Origin: Sinorhizobium fredii USDA 257
Lineage (GTDB): Bacteria; Pseudomonadota; Alphaproteobacteria; Rhizobiales; Rhizobiaceae
DNA length: 64,000 nt
Assembly (NCBI RefSeq): GCF_000265205.3
Contig: NC_018000.1
Span: 4,712,001-4,776,000, forward strand
Direction: 5' to 3'
Of the stretch, positions 27,561 to 36,303 are shown one piece after another; position 1 is the stretch's first letter; each line of letters starts with the position of its first letter. The position numbers and the translations under genes were made by a program. A model generated the notes under the pieces. It worked only from the letters and a program-made list of their open reading frames with translations, did no database searches and was not told the origin of the DNA.

Positions 27561-29558
27561 GTGTCCGATCGCAACTTCACCGTAATGGAAAACGAGTGGA
27601 TCACGCTCCGGGACGGAACGCGGCTGGCGGCGCGCATCTGGATGCCGGAGGGCACCGAGCAGAACCCCGTGCCAGCAGTGCTCGAATATCTGCCCTATCG
27701 CAAGCGCGACGGAACCTGCGCCCGCGACGAATCCACCTATCCGGTCTTCGCAGCGGCCGGCATTGCCGGCGTCCGCGTTGATATCCGCGGCTCCGGCGAA
27801 TCCGAAGGCGTGATCGACGGCGAGTATACGCCGCGCGAACTCTCCGACGGCTGCGAGATCATCGAATGGATCGCCGCTCAGCCCTGGTCGAACGGCAAGG
27901 TTGGGATGATGGGCATTTCCTGGGGCGGCTTCAACTGCCTGCAGGTGGCCGCTCTGAAGCCGACGGCTCTCAAAGCCGTTATCTCCATCGCCTCGACCGT
28001 CGACCGCTATAATGACGACATCCACTACAAGAACGGCTGCCATCTCTCGGCCCAGCTTTCCTGGGCGGCGACCATGCTTGCCTATCAGTCGCGTTCGCCC
28101 GACCCGGAACTCGTCGGCGAACGCTGGAAAGAAATGTGGCTGGAGCGGCTGGAGAATGAACCATTCTTCCTGGAGGAATGGCTCGCGCATCAGCGTCGCG
28201 ACGATTTCTGGCGCCACGGCTCGATCTCGGAGGATTTCGAGGGCTTCCCGATTCCCGCGCTCGTCATCGCCGGCTGGGCCGACGGCTACCGCAACACGCC
28301 GATCAAGGCGATCGAAGGACTCGGCGGCAAGGCCAAGGCACTGATCGGCCCCTGGGTTCACAAATATCCGCATTTCGCCTGGCCGAAGCCGCGGGCGGAT
28401 TTCCACAACGAGGCGATCCGCTGGTGGAACCGGTGGCTGCGCGACGAGAGGAACGATGCCGAAAAGCTGCCGCAGATGCGCGCCTATATCCTCGACGGCC
28501 CGAAGCCGACGCTGAGGCGCAACGAAGATCCCGGCCGCTGGATCGCCAAGGACGTCTGGAGCGCACCTGAAACGCGGACTTTCGCGGTTTCCAGCGACGG
28601 CAGTCTGGTGACCGGCGGCTCGGCCAAAAATGGGATCGGCGACATCTATGTCCGCTCACCGCTCGATACCGGCGCCGCCGCCGGCGAATATTTCACGCTC
28701 AAACCGGATGCCGAGATGGCCGGCGACCAGCGCATCGACGATGCGGGGTCCCTCACCTTCGACAGCCACCGCCTGCTCGAGGCGGAGGACTATCTCGGGC
28801 AGCCGGTCCTCACCGTGGATGTCTCCTGCGGCGCCGACACCGCCAATCTTGTCGCGCGTCTCGTCGATATCCATCCGGACGGCACGGCAACGCGCGTTGC
28901 CTTCGGCGTCCTCAACCTCGCCCATCGCAACGGCAATGCGAAGCCGCAGCCGATGCAGAAGAACCACAAGACGCGCATCACGCTGGTGCTCGACGCCTGC
29001 GGCTATCGCTTCCGCGCCGGTCATCGCATCCGCCTGTCGCTCTCGACGTCCTACTGGCCGATGATCCTGCCGCCGCCGACCGATCCCGGCCTGACGATCG
29101 ATACCGGAAGCCTCTCGCTGTCGCTGCCGCTTCTCGGTGACCACCGCCAGATCGTCGTGCCGCAGCCGGCCAACCCCAATCCGCTGCCCACCTATATCGA
29201 GCACTCGCCGGCGCAAACGCGCCGCAGCGTCGAGCGGGACATGACCAAGGGTGTGACACATTACCAGATCTACGAGGACACCGGGCTCGTCGAACATCCC
29301 GAAACGGGCAACGCTACGCAGGATATCCGTGACGAAACCTGGTCGATTGCACCGGGCGACCCGCATTCGATGACAGGCATCTCCAAATGGACCTGCATTG
29401 CCAAGCGCGGCGAACAGTTTCTCAAGACCGTTTCGACCTCGCGGCTTGGCTGCACGGAAACGGAATGGATCACCTCGGCCAAGGTCGAGGCTTTCGAAGG
29501 TGAGGAGAAGGTTTTCGAGAAGACCTTTGAGAAACAGATCATGCGGGATTTCATGTAA
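27561..29558 (+). CDS. CocE/NonD-family hydrolase (X-Pro dipeptidyl-peptidase-like)
   Basis: 665 residues. The alpha/beta-hydrolase part carries LEYLPYRKRD (Y46, oxyanion side), the nucleophile S120 in GISWGG, D241 in GWADGYRN and H267 in GPWVHKYPH. From about 310 a C-terminal jelly-roll (X-Pro dipeptidyl-peptidase C-terminal type) ends in a long beta region. No signal peptide is visible, so it should act in the cytoplasm on what the upstream importer brings in, as an esterase, acylase or peptidase. A GTG at 27561 has GGGAGAA upstream. Family confident, substrate unknown. Confidence 0.87.
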   Translation: MSDRNFTVMENEWITLRDGTRLAARIWMPEGTEQNPVPAVLEYLPYRKRDGTCARDESTYPVFAAAGIAGVRVDIRGSGESEGVIDGEYTPRELSDGCEIIEWIAAQPWSNGKVGMMGISWGGFNCLQVAALKPTALKAVISIASTVDRYNDDIHYKNGCHLSAQLSWAATMLAYQSRSPDPELVGERWKEMWLERLENEPFFLEEWLAHQRRDDFWRHGSISEDFEGFPIPALVIAGWADGYRNTPIKAIEGLGGKAKALIGPWVHKYPHFAWPKPRADFHNEAIRWWNRWLRDERNDAEKLPQMRAYILDGPKPTLRRNEDPGRWIAKDVWSAPETRTFAVSSDGSLVTGGSAKNGIGDIYVRSPLDTGAAAGEYFTLKPDAEMAGDQRIDDAGSLTFDSHRLLEAEDYLGQPVLTVDVSCGADTANLVARLVDIHPDGTATRVAFGVLNLAHRNGNAKPQPMQKNHKTRITLVLDACGYRFRAGHRIRLSLSTSYWPMILPPPTDPGLTIDTGSLSLSLPLLGDHRQIVVPQPANPNPLPTYIEHSPAQTRRSVERDMTKGVTHYQIYEDTGLVEHPETGNATQDIRDETWSIAPGDPHSMTGISKWTCIAKRGEQFLKTVSTSRLGCTETEWITSAKVEAFEGEEKVFEKTFEKQIMRDFM

Positions 29559-29606
29559 GTTGAGCGATCAGACGGATCGCCCCGCTATCTGATGCAAGCC
29601 TCCGGC

Positions 29607-30011
29607 TCAGCTATTGCCACGGCTCAGGGCATGCAACGCCGCGAGCGAGCGATCCGCATCCGCCGTCGGCACGAAGATGTGGTCGTGATAATATGCAGCC
29701 ACGACATTGGCACTGACACCGGCCCGAGTGAGCGCGGCCGAAACAGCGGCCGTCAGCCCCACCGCCTCGAGGGCTGAATGAACGCTCAGCGTAATCAGCC
29801 GCAGGACCGGGCCATAGGAAAGCCCGGCCGCATCCGCCTTTGACCGTTCGAGGATCAGCGTCATCCCCTCTGCTTCGCGGAAAGTGCCGATCGGCTCAAG
29901 GGCAAGCCACAACGCGGCATCGCCCAGGACGGTGCAGTAGACATATTCGCGTTCGGCCAGGATCGGGCTCATCTCATTGAGCAGGCGCTGAAGGTCGGTC
30001 TCCCCGCTCAT
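29607..30011 (-). CDS. ACT-domain protein
   Basis: 134 residues with tandem ACT-like folds (MSGETDLQRLLNEMSPIL, YVYCTVLGD, then LITLSVHSALEAVGLTAAVSAALTRAGVSANVVAAYYHDHIFVP). Rhizobial homologues are stand-alone ACT proteins that may bind amino acids. It starts 8 bp after the esterase stop with GAGGCA upstream, so the two are one transcription unit. A longer start at 30065 would overlap the esterase. Confidence 0.8.
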   Translation of the reverse strand: MSGETDLQRLLNEMSPILAEREYVYCTVLGDAALWLALEPIGTFREAEGMTLILERSKADAAGLSYGPVLRLITLSVHSALEAVGLTAAVSAALTRAGVSANVVAAYYHDHIFVPTADADRSLAALHALSRGNS

Positions 30012-30018
30012 GATTGCC

Positions 30019-30942
30019 TCAAGCTGTTCCGACCAGCCGCGCCACGCCATGAACGAGATGGTCAAACCCTTCGCGCGCGCCCGGACTCATGTGCCGCGCC
30101 CGGAGCCAGGCATGGATCATCTGCGGCTCTTCGCGATAGGTGACGTCCACACCTGCTTGGGCAAGGCGCGCCGCATAGCCCCGTGCGTCGTCCCGCAAGG
30201 GATCGAAATACGCGCCGGTAATGAAGGCCGGCGGCAGCCCGGCCAGATCGTCCGCCTTCAGCGGATGGGCGAAAACGTTGTCGACCGGCGCCTTCCGCAC
30301 CTCGCGATAATAGGCGACGTCTTTGGTCGAAAGCCCCAGCGCCTCAGCCATCTCGACATAGGAACTGCCGGCGAGATCACCGAGAAGATCGGGGTAGATC
30401 AGCACCTGGCCGACGATGCCCGGACGCCCCTCCACCGTCGCCCTGAGCGCGATCCCCGCAGCGAGATTGCCGCCGGCGCTGTCGCCGGCGACGACCACCG
30501 GGCGGCGATCGGCAAGCAGGCTTTTCAGCACCTCGTGGCAATCTTCGAAAGCCGCCGGCCAGATATATTCCGGCGCCAGCCGGTAGTCGACCGAGACCAG
30601 TTCCGCCCGCGCGCCATGGGCGACTTCGGCGCAGATCGCGTCATGGCTTTCGAGCGAGCCGACGACGAAACCGCCGCCATGAATGTAGAGGATGCGGGTT
30701 TCTGTCGCGACGTCCGCCGGCCGATAGTGTCTGACCGGGATGCGTTCTCCGACGCGCTCGTCCCGCCGCGTCAGCCCGGCCGGAGACGGTGCGTCGAATT
30801 CGGCGCAAAGTGCATCGTACCATTTGCGCTGCTGCGCGATCGAGGCGTTGACGGGATCCGCCGGATAGAAAGCCTCGCAACGTTCATGAAAGGCCAGAAT
30901 TCCAGGCTCTGTCGGCGTTGGCCGCGCTGGTTTCGAATCCAT
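30019..30942 (-). CDS. Alpha/beta hydrolase, hormone-sensitive-lipase family
   Basis: 307 residues. The oxyanion motif HGGG lies at 88-91 (ILYIHGGGFVVGS), the nucleophile S155 in GDSAGG, an Asp in YFDPLRDD and the His in MIHAWLR. This is the HSL/acetyl-esterase group acting on short acyl esters. The start at 30942 follows AAAAGG; a GTG at 30963 is possible. It is divergent from a LysR regulator, with inverted repeats in between, and precedes the ACT gene. Confidence 0.87.
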   Translation of the reverse strand: MDSKPARPTPTEPGILAFHERCEAFYPADPVNASIAQQRKWYDALCAEFDAPSPAGLTRRDERVGERIPVRHYRPADVATETRILYIHGGGFVVGSLESHDAICAEVAHGARAELVSVDYRLAPEYIWPAAFEDCHEVLKSLLADRRPVVVAGDSAGGNLAAGIALRATVEGRPGIVGQVLIYPDLLGDLAGSSYVEMAEALGLSTKDVAYYREVRKAPVDNVFAHPLKADDLAGLPPAFITGAYFDPLRDDARGYAARLAQAGVDVTYREEPQMIHAWLRARHMSPGAREGFDHLVHGVARLVGTA

Positions 30943-30964
30943 CCTTTTCTCCCTCGAAGGCACC

Positions 30965-31058
30965 TTAACACCGGCGTCATTCTTCGGGCGACAAAATGCG
31001 GCAAGCCAAGGCGCAGCCGCGTCGCATCGCTTGCCATCGGGTCCCTACCCGGTGTTAA
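30965..31058. promoter_or_regulatory. Widely spaced 10-bp inverted repeats in a divergent promoter
   Basis: TTAACACCGG at 30965-30974 and its exact complement CCGGTGTTAA at 31049-31058 flank most of the region between the esterase and the LysR gene. The two arms may be paired binding sites for one regulator, probably the adjacent LysR protein. Confidence 0.45.
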
Positions 31059-31065
31059 TTCGCTC

Positions 31066-31974
31066 ATGGCATTCACACTCCGGCAGCTGCAATATTTCGT
31101 CGCCGTCGCCGAGCAGGGCTCGGTCACCCGTGCGGCGCAGAACCTGTCGATCTCGCAATCCTCGATCACCGAAGCGGTCAAGGAGTTGGAGACCGATCTT
31201 GGCGTCGAGCTTTTCGACCGCCACCCGCGCGGCCTTTCCATCACTCATAACGGTCACCAGTTCCTCAGGCATGCGACGAAGATCCTCGCCGATGTTTCGG
31301 ATGCTCGGCGCAGTTTCTCCGACAGCCGCGAGGAACGCGGCGGCAAGCTCAATCTCGGGGTCACCTCGCTCGTTGCCGGCTACGTGCTCTCCGATCTGCT
31401 CGCCCGCTATCGACGCGCCTGCCCGGGTGTCGAGGTGAGCGCCCTCGAGGACAACGGCTCCTATCTCGAGCATCTGCTGATCGGCGGCGAGCTCGACGTC
31501 GCCGTCATGGTGATCTCCAACCTGCGCGACCGAATGGCGCTGCAGGCGGAAATCCTCGAGACCTCGCCCTACCGGCTCTGGCTGCCGATCGGCCACCCGC
31601 TCGTCAGCGCCGACATCATCTCGGTCGAAGATATCGCCAAGGAACCGCTGATCATGCTGACGATTGACGAAATCGAGGAAAACACCGGCAAGCTGCTCTC
31701 GGCGCTCGGCGCCCGCCCCCATGTGGCCTTCCGCACCCGCTCGGTCGAGGCGGTCAGAAGCCTGGTCGCGACCGGCGCCGGCATCGCCCTCCTGCCCGAC
31801 CTCATCTATCGGCCCTGGTCGCTCGAAGGCGACCGGATCGAGAGCCGCGATGTTTCCGGCGCTTTGCCGGTCGTTCAGGTGGGCATGGTGTGGCGCAAAG
31901 GCTCGAGCCTGCCGCAGTCGGCGCGCGATTTCGTCGGCATCGCCGAGGCTTTGCGCAGCGCCCGTCCCCGCTGA
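31066..31974 (+). CDS. LysR-family transcriptional regulator
   Basis: 302 residues with an N-terminal LysR HTH (MAFTLRQLQYFVAVAEQGSVTRAAQNLSISQSSITEAVKELETDLGVELFDR) and a periplasmic-binding-like effector domain (LNLGVTSLVAGYVLSDLLARYRRACPGVEV onward). The ATG at 31066 is the only start that fits the domain. It is divergent from the esterase/ACT pair and lies upstream of the putrescine importer, either of which it could control. Confidence 0.88.
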   Translation: MAFTLRQLQYFVAVAEQGSVTRAAQNLSISQSSITEAVKELETDLGVELFDRHPRGLSITHNGHQFLRHATKILADVSDARRSFSDSREERGGKLNLGVTSLVAGYVLSDLLARYRRACPGVEVSALEDNGSYLEHLLIGGELDVAVMVISNLRDRMALQAEILETSPYRLWLPIGHPLVSADIISVEDIAKEPLIMLTIDEIEENTGKLLSALGARPHVAFRTRSVEAVRSLVATGAGIALLPDLIYRPWSLEGDRIESRDVSGALPVVQVGMVWRKGSSLPQSARDFVGIAEALRSARPR

Positions 31975-31998
31975 GTCCAACTCCTACTCCGCGTCCCG

Positions 31999-32015
31999 TA
32001 TCGGAAAATCCGATA
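31999..32015. promoter_or_regulatory. LysR-type box upstream of the putrescine importer
   Basis: TATCGGAAAATCCGATA is a 7-bp perfect inverted repeat with a 3-bp centre and contains a T-N11-A box (TCGGAAAATCCGA), the LysR-type core. It lies 25 bp after the LysR stop and about 100 bp before the binding-protein ATG. A weak terminator function is an alternative. Confidence 0.45.
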
Positions 32016-32115
32016 TCGCCATTCTGATTAATGAATTTGCGAATGCGGAGAAATAGAGGCACGCTTCATCTCAGGGAACAAGCCCGCAAAGGCGGCACAA
32101 ACTGGGGAGACTTCA

Positions 32116-33276
32116 ATGAAGCAGATCCTGAATTCTTGTACGGCGCTTACCCTTTCGCTCAGCCTCGTCGCCCCCGCCCTTGCCCAGGAACCGCTGAAGG
32201 AGCTCGGCCAGGGTGAAGGCGAACTCTCGATCGTTGCCTGGCCCGGCTACATCGAGCGCGGCGAGACCGACAAGAACTACGACTGGGTCACCGAATTCGA
32301 GAAGAAGTCCGGCTGCAAGGTCAGCGTCAAGACAGCCGCCACCTCCGACGAAATGGTCGCACTGATGAACGAAGGCGGCTTCGACCTGGTCACCGCATCG
32401 GGCGACGCCTCGCTTCGTCTGGTTGCCGGCAAGCGCGTCCAGCCGATCAACACCGACCTCATCCCAAGCTGGAAGACGATCGACGAGCGCATGCAGAACG
32501 CGCCCTGGCACACGGCCAACGGCGTCCACTACGGCACGCCCTATGTCTGGGGGCCGAACGTGCTGATGTACAACACCGAGGCGTTTAAAGGACAACCGCC
32601 GAAGAGCTGGAACGTCGTTTTCGAGGAAATGACGCTGCCGGACGGCAAGTCCAACAAGGGCCGCATCCAGGCCTATGACGGTCCGATCCATGTCGCCGAC
32701 GCGGCCAACTACCTGATGGCCCACAAGCCGGACCTCGGCATCAAGGATCCCTATGAGCTCAACGAGGATCAGTACAAGGCCGCCCTCGACCTGCTTCGCG
32801 TTCAGCGCACGCTGGTCGGCCGCTATTGGCATGACGCGATGATCCAGATCGACGACTTCAAGAACGAAGGCGTCGTCGCCTCCGGCTCCTGGCCCTTCCA
32901 GGTCAACCTGATGCAGGCCGAGAAACTGCCGATCTCGTCGATCATTCCGGAAGAAGGGGTGACGGGCTGGGCGGATACGACCATGCTGCATGCCGAGAGC
33001 GAGCATCCGAACTGCGCCTATATTTGGATGGAGCACACGCTCTCGCCGAAGGTGCAGGGCGACGTCTCCGCCTGGTTCGGCGCCAATCCTTCGGTGGGCG
33101 CCGCCTGCAAAGGCAACGAACTCCTGACAGACGAGGGCTGCGCGACCAACGGCTATAACGACTTCGACAAGGTCAAGTTTTGGAAGACGCCGGTGGCGAA
33201 ATGCGCCAGCCAGGGCGAATGCGTGCCCTATCACCGCTGGGTCTCCGACTATATCGGCGTGATCGGCGGTCGGTAA
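32116..33276 (+). CDS. Polyamine-type ABC substrate-binding protein (YdcS-like)
   Basis: 386 residues; signal peptide with LSLSLVAPALAQE cleavage near 23. The PotD/PotF-type fold shows IVAWPGYIERG, ASGDASLRLVAGKRVQPI, TPYVWGPNVLMYNTEAF and a C-terminal FWKTPVAKC. Genes for an ATPase, two permeases and a gamma-aminobutyraldehyde dehydrogenase follow in the order of E. coli ydcSTUVW, so putrescine is the likely ligand. A 250-bp repeat-rich gap separates it from the ATPase, perhaps letting it be expressed at higher level. Confidence 0.85.
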   Translation: MKQILNSCTALTLSLSLVAPALAQEPLKELGQGEGELSIVAWPGYIERGETDKNYDWVTEFEKKSGCKVSVKTAATSDEMVALMNEGGFDLVTASGDASLRLVAGKRVQPINTDLIPSWKTIDERMQNAPWHTANGVHYGTPYVWGPNVLMYNTEAFKGQPPKSWNVVFEEMTLPDGKSNKGRIQAYDGPIHVADAANYLMAHKPDLGIKDPYELNEDQYKAALDLLRVQRTLVGRYWHDAMIQIDDFKNEGVVASGSWPFQVNLMQAEKLPISSIIPEEGVTGWADTTMLHAESEHPNCAYIWMEHTLSPKVQGDVSAWFGANPSVGAACKGNELLTDEGCATNGYNDFDKVKFWKTPVAKCASQGECVPYHRWVSDYIGVIGGR

Positions 33277-33284
33277 GCCGCCCT

Positions 33285-33484
33285 TTCCCCCTCGTCGGGA
33301 AGGTTGCCCGCAGGGCCGGCAGGGGTTTTTCAAGGCCCCTCCCCAAACCTCCCCACTAGGGGAAGGAGTGGATCCCGCATGCCGCGCCAACCGCGGGTTC
33401 GCCTCCGCCAAAGCTCGGAACCCCGAGAGAAGCTTGACCGAGGCACCGGCCGCGAGTCCTCTTCTCCCCGCTTGCGGGGAGAAG
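33285..33484. repeat. Cluster of intergenic palindromes
   Basis: The gap between the binding protein and its ATPase is filled by repeats: TTTCCCCCTCGTCGGGAAGG with GCCCGCAGGGCCGGCAGGGG (33285-33330), CCCCTCCCCAAACCTCCCC (33337-33355) with AGGGGAAGG, and a hairpin CTTCTCCCCGC / GCGGGGAGAAG (33461-33484). The last recurs exactly, except for its 2-nt loop, at 56237-56260. No gene is seen in 33277-33527. Confidence 0.65.
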
Positions 33485-33527
33485 GTCGCGGCAGCGGGAT
33501 GAGGCGCAAAATTATCTGGAGTCCGTT

Positions 33528-34526
33528 ATGAATACCGCCGTCCTCTTCGACAATGTCTCCCGCCATTTCGGTGCGGTGCGCGCCGTGGATCGCGTCACCC
33601 TGCAGGTCGCCGAGGGCGAGTTCTTCGCGATGCTCGGCCCCTCCGGCTCCGGTAAGACCACCTGTCTGAGGCTGATGGCCGGGTTCGAGCAGCCGACGAC
33701 CGGGCACATCGAGATCTTCGGCGAGACGGCAGAGGGCGTGCCGCCCTATCGCCGCAGTGTCAACACCGTCTTCCAGGACTATGCCCTCTTCCCGCATCTC
33801 TCGATACTTGACAACGTCGCCTATGGGCTGATGGTCAAAGGGATCGGCCGCGAGGAAAGACGGAAGGCCGCGGAAGATGCGCTCGCCATGGTCAAGCTCC
33901 CCGGTTACGGCGCGCGCCGGCCGGGCCAGCTTTCCGGCGGCCAGCGCCAGCGCGTCGCGCTCGCCCGCGCGCTCGTCAACAAGCCCAAGGTGCTGCTTCT
34001 CGACGAACCGCTCGGCGCGCTCGATCTGAAGCTGCGCGAGCAGATGCAGGAGGAATTGAAGAGCCTGCAGAAATCGCTCGGCATCACCTTCGTCTTCGTC
34101 ACCCACGACCAGGGCGAGGCGCTGTCGATGGCCGACCGGATCGCCGTCTTCAACGAAGGGCGGATCCAGCAGCTCGGCAGGCCGGAAGACGTCTACAATC
34201 AGCCGAAGACCCGTTTCGTCGCCGATTTTGTCGGTTCGTCCAATGTACTCTCGGCCAAGCTCTGCCAGAGCCTCGGGCTGAATGCGTCCTTCGCGAGCCT
34301 CAGGCCAGAGGCGGTGGCGATCGCGCCGGCGGCGAACGGGGCGCTCAGCCTCTCCGGCACCGTCGCCGGCCGCAGCTTCCTCGGCGCGACCAACCGCATT
34401 GTCGTCGATGTCGACGGCAATCGCATTGCCGTTGCCAGCCCCGCCGCGCAAGCCGTGCCCGCAGTCGGCAGCCCGGTTACCTTGAGCTTCGCCGCCCGCG
34501 ACCTTCACCCGATGGAGGACGCATGA
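33528..34526 (+). CDS. Polyamine ABC transporter ATP-binding protein (YdcT-like)
   Basis: 332 residues: Walker A GPSGSGKTT near 38, signature LSGGQRQRVALARAL, Walker B VLLLDEPLGALD, H-loop FVTHDQGEA and a C-terminal TOBE domain (FASLRPEAVAI, GTVAGRSFLGATNRIVV). PotA/YdcT class. The final four bases overlap the permease start. It powers import through the two permeases that follow. Confidence 0.9.
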   Translation: MNTAVLFDNVSRHFGAVRAVDRVTLQVAEGEFFAMLGPSGSGKTTCLRLMAGFEQPTTGHIEIFGETAEGVPPYRRSVNTVFQDYALFPHLSILDNVAYGLMVKGIGREERRKAAEDALAMVKLPGYGARRPGQLSGGQRQRVALARALVNKPKVLLLDEPLGALDLKLREQMQEELKSLQKSLGITFVFVTHDQGEALSMADRIAVFNEGRIQQLGRPEDVYNQPKTRFVADFVGSSNVLSAKLCQSLGLNASFASLRPEAVAIAPAANGALSLSGTVAGRSFLGATNRIVVDVDGNRIAVASPAAQAVPAVGSPVTLSFAARDLHPMEDA

Positions 34527-35473
34527 CCGTCGTTGTCGAAAGCCTTGTCCTCCCGGAGCGCCGCAGCACAGCCGGGCGTCTTTCGGATTTCTTCTGGCGG
34601 CATCCGCACGTGCTTCTGGCGGTCCTGCTCGGACCGCCCTTGCTGTGGCTCGGCATCGTCTATCTCGGCTCGCTCTTCGCGCTGCTCCTGCAGAGCTTCT
34701 TCTCGATCGACGAGTTTTCCGGTCTCATCAATTACGAGTTCACGCTTGCGACCTACCGGCAGCTCCTGAGCGAAGCCAATCTCGATATCATCCTTCGCAC
34801 CGTCTCGATGGCGGCGCTCGTGACGCTGATCTCGGCGTTCATCGCCTTCCCGATCGCCTATTACGCTGCCCGCTACGCGCGCGGGAAATGGAAGGCGCTC
34901 TTCTATCTCGCGGTCATGCTGCCGCTCTGGTCGAGCTATCTCGTCAAGGTCTATGCCTGGAAGCTGATCCTTGCCAAGGAAGGCATCCTCACCTGGTTCT
35001 TCGAGAAGCTGAACCTTCTCTGGCTGCTCGATGCCTGGCTGGCGCTTCCAATCGTCGGCGGCAATTCGCTGTCGGTCAGCTATACCGGCACCTTCATCGT
35101 CTTCGTCTATGTCTGGATGCCGTTCATGATCCTGCCGATCCAGGCGGCGCTGGAGCGCGTGCCGGCCAACCTCATCGAGGCCTCGTCCGACCTCGGCGGC
35201 ACGCCGGCGCAGACTTTCCGCCACGTGCTCTTCCCGCTGGCGCTCCCCGGCATCGTCGCCGGCTCGATCTTCACCTTCTCGCTGACGCTCGGCGACTATA
35301 TCATCCCACAGATCATCGGCTCTTCGCGGCTTTTCATCGGCCAGGCCGTCTACGCGCAGCAAGGCACCGCCGGCAACATTCCGCTCGCCGCCGCCTTCAC
35401 GGTCGTGCCGATCGTCATCATGGGAGCCTATCTCTGGATGGCCAGACGCATGGGGGCCTTCGATGCGCTCTGA
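34523..35473 (+). CDS. Polyamine ABC transporter permease (YdcU/PotB-like)
   Basis: 316 residues with about six helices and an EAA loop ([30 protein letters not shown]). It begins by ATGA overlap with the ATPase gene and itself overlaps the next permease by 11 bp. The PotB-type N-terminal segment precedes a large periplasmic loop ([23 protein letters not shown]). Confidence 0.9.
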   Translation: MTVVVESLVLPERRSTAGRLSDFFWRHPHVLLAVLLGPPLLWLGIVYLGSLFALLLQSFFSIDEFSGLINYEFTLATYRQLLSEANLDIILRTVSMAALVTLISAFIAFPIAYYAARYARGKWKALFYLAVMLPLWSSYLVKVYAWKLILAKEGILTWFFEKLNLLWLLDAWLALPIVGGNSLSVSYTGTFIVFVYVWMPFMILPIQAALERVPANLIEASSDLGGTPAQTFRHVLFPLALPGIVAGSIFTFSLTLGDYIIPQIIGSSRLFIGQAVYAQQGTAGNIPLAAAFTVVPIVIMGAYLWMARRMGAFDAL

Positions 35474-36278
35474 GAAATCGAACCGCGCCCCCCTTGGCCT
35501 GAAAATCGCCGCGGCAGCCGGCCTCGCCTTCATGCACCTGCCGATCCTGCTGATCTTTCTCTATGCCTTCACGACAGAGGAAAAGACCTATCAATTCCCG
35601 CCGCCCGGACTGACGACGCAATGGTTCGCCGTCGCCTGGAGCCGACCGGATGTGTGGGCGGCACTGACCCTCTCGGTCAAAGTCGCCGCCATCGCTACCG
35701 CGGCCGCGCTCGTCCTCGGCACGCTCTGCGCCGCCGCCGTCAGCCAGACACGCTTCTTCGGACGTGAGACGGTGTCGCTGCTCGTCATCCTGCCGATCGC
35801 GCTACCCGGCATCATCACCGGCATCGCGCTGCGCTCGGCGTTCTCGATGGCCGATATCCCGTTTTCGTTCTGGACGATCGTGCTCGGCCACGCGACCTTC
35901 TGCATCGTCGTCGTCTACAACAATGCGGTTGCCCGCTTCCGGCGGATCTCCGGCTCGCTGATCGAGGCGTCGATGGATCTCGGCGCCGACGGCTTCCAGA
36001 CCTTCCGTTACGTGATCCTGCCGAATATCGGCACGGCGCTGCTCGCCGGCGGCATGCTCGCCTTCGCGCTTTCCTTCGACGAGGTGATCGTCACGACCTT
36101 TACCGCCGGGCAGCAGTCGACCCTGCCGATCTGGATGCTCGAGGAGCTGATCCGCCCGCGCCAACGGCCGGTCACCAACGTCGTCGCGATGATCGTGGTC
36201 ATCGTCACCTTCCTGCCGATCCTCGGCGCCTACTACCTCACCCGCGACGGCGACCAGATCGCCGGCGCCGGCAAATGA
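35463..36278 (+). CDS. Polyamine ABC transporter permease (YdcV/PotC-like)
   Basis: 271 residues, PotC-type: N-terminal helix ([17 protein letters not shown]), PPGLTTQWF in the first periplasmic loop and the EAA loop [25 protein letters not shown], then [16 protein letters not shown]. It pairs with the preceding permease and is 25 bp before patD. Confidence 0.9.
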   Translation: MRSEKSNRAPLGLKIAAAAGLAFMHLPILLIFLYAFTTEEKTYQFPPPGLTTQWFAVAWSRPDVWAALTLSVKVAAIATAAALVLGTLCAAAVSQTRFFGRETVSLLVILPIALPGIITGIALRSAFSMADIPFSFWTIVLGHATFCIVVVYNNAVARFRRISGSLIEASMDLGADGFQTFRYVILPNIGTALLAGGMLAFALSFDEVIVTTFTAGQQSTLPIWMLEELIRPRQRPVTNVVAMIVVIVTFLPILGAYYLTRDGDQIAGAGK

Positions 36279-36303
36279 CATCGAACATGAAGGGAGAACA
36301 GAC

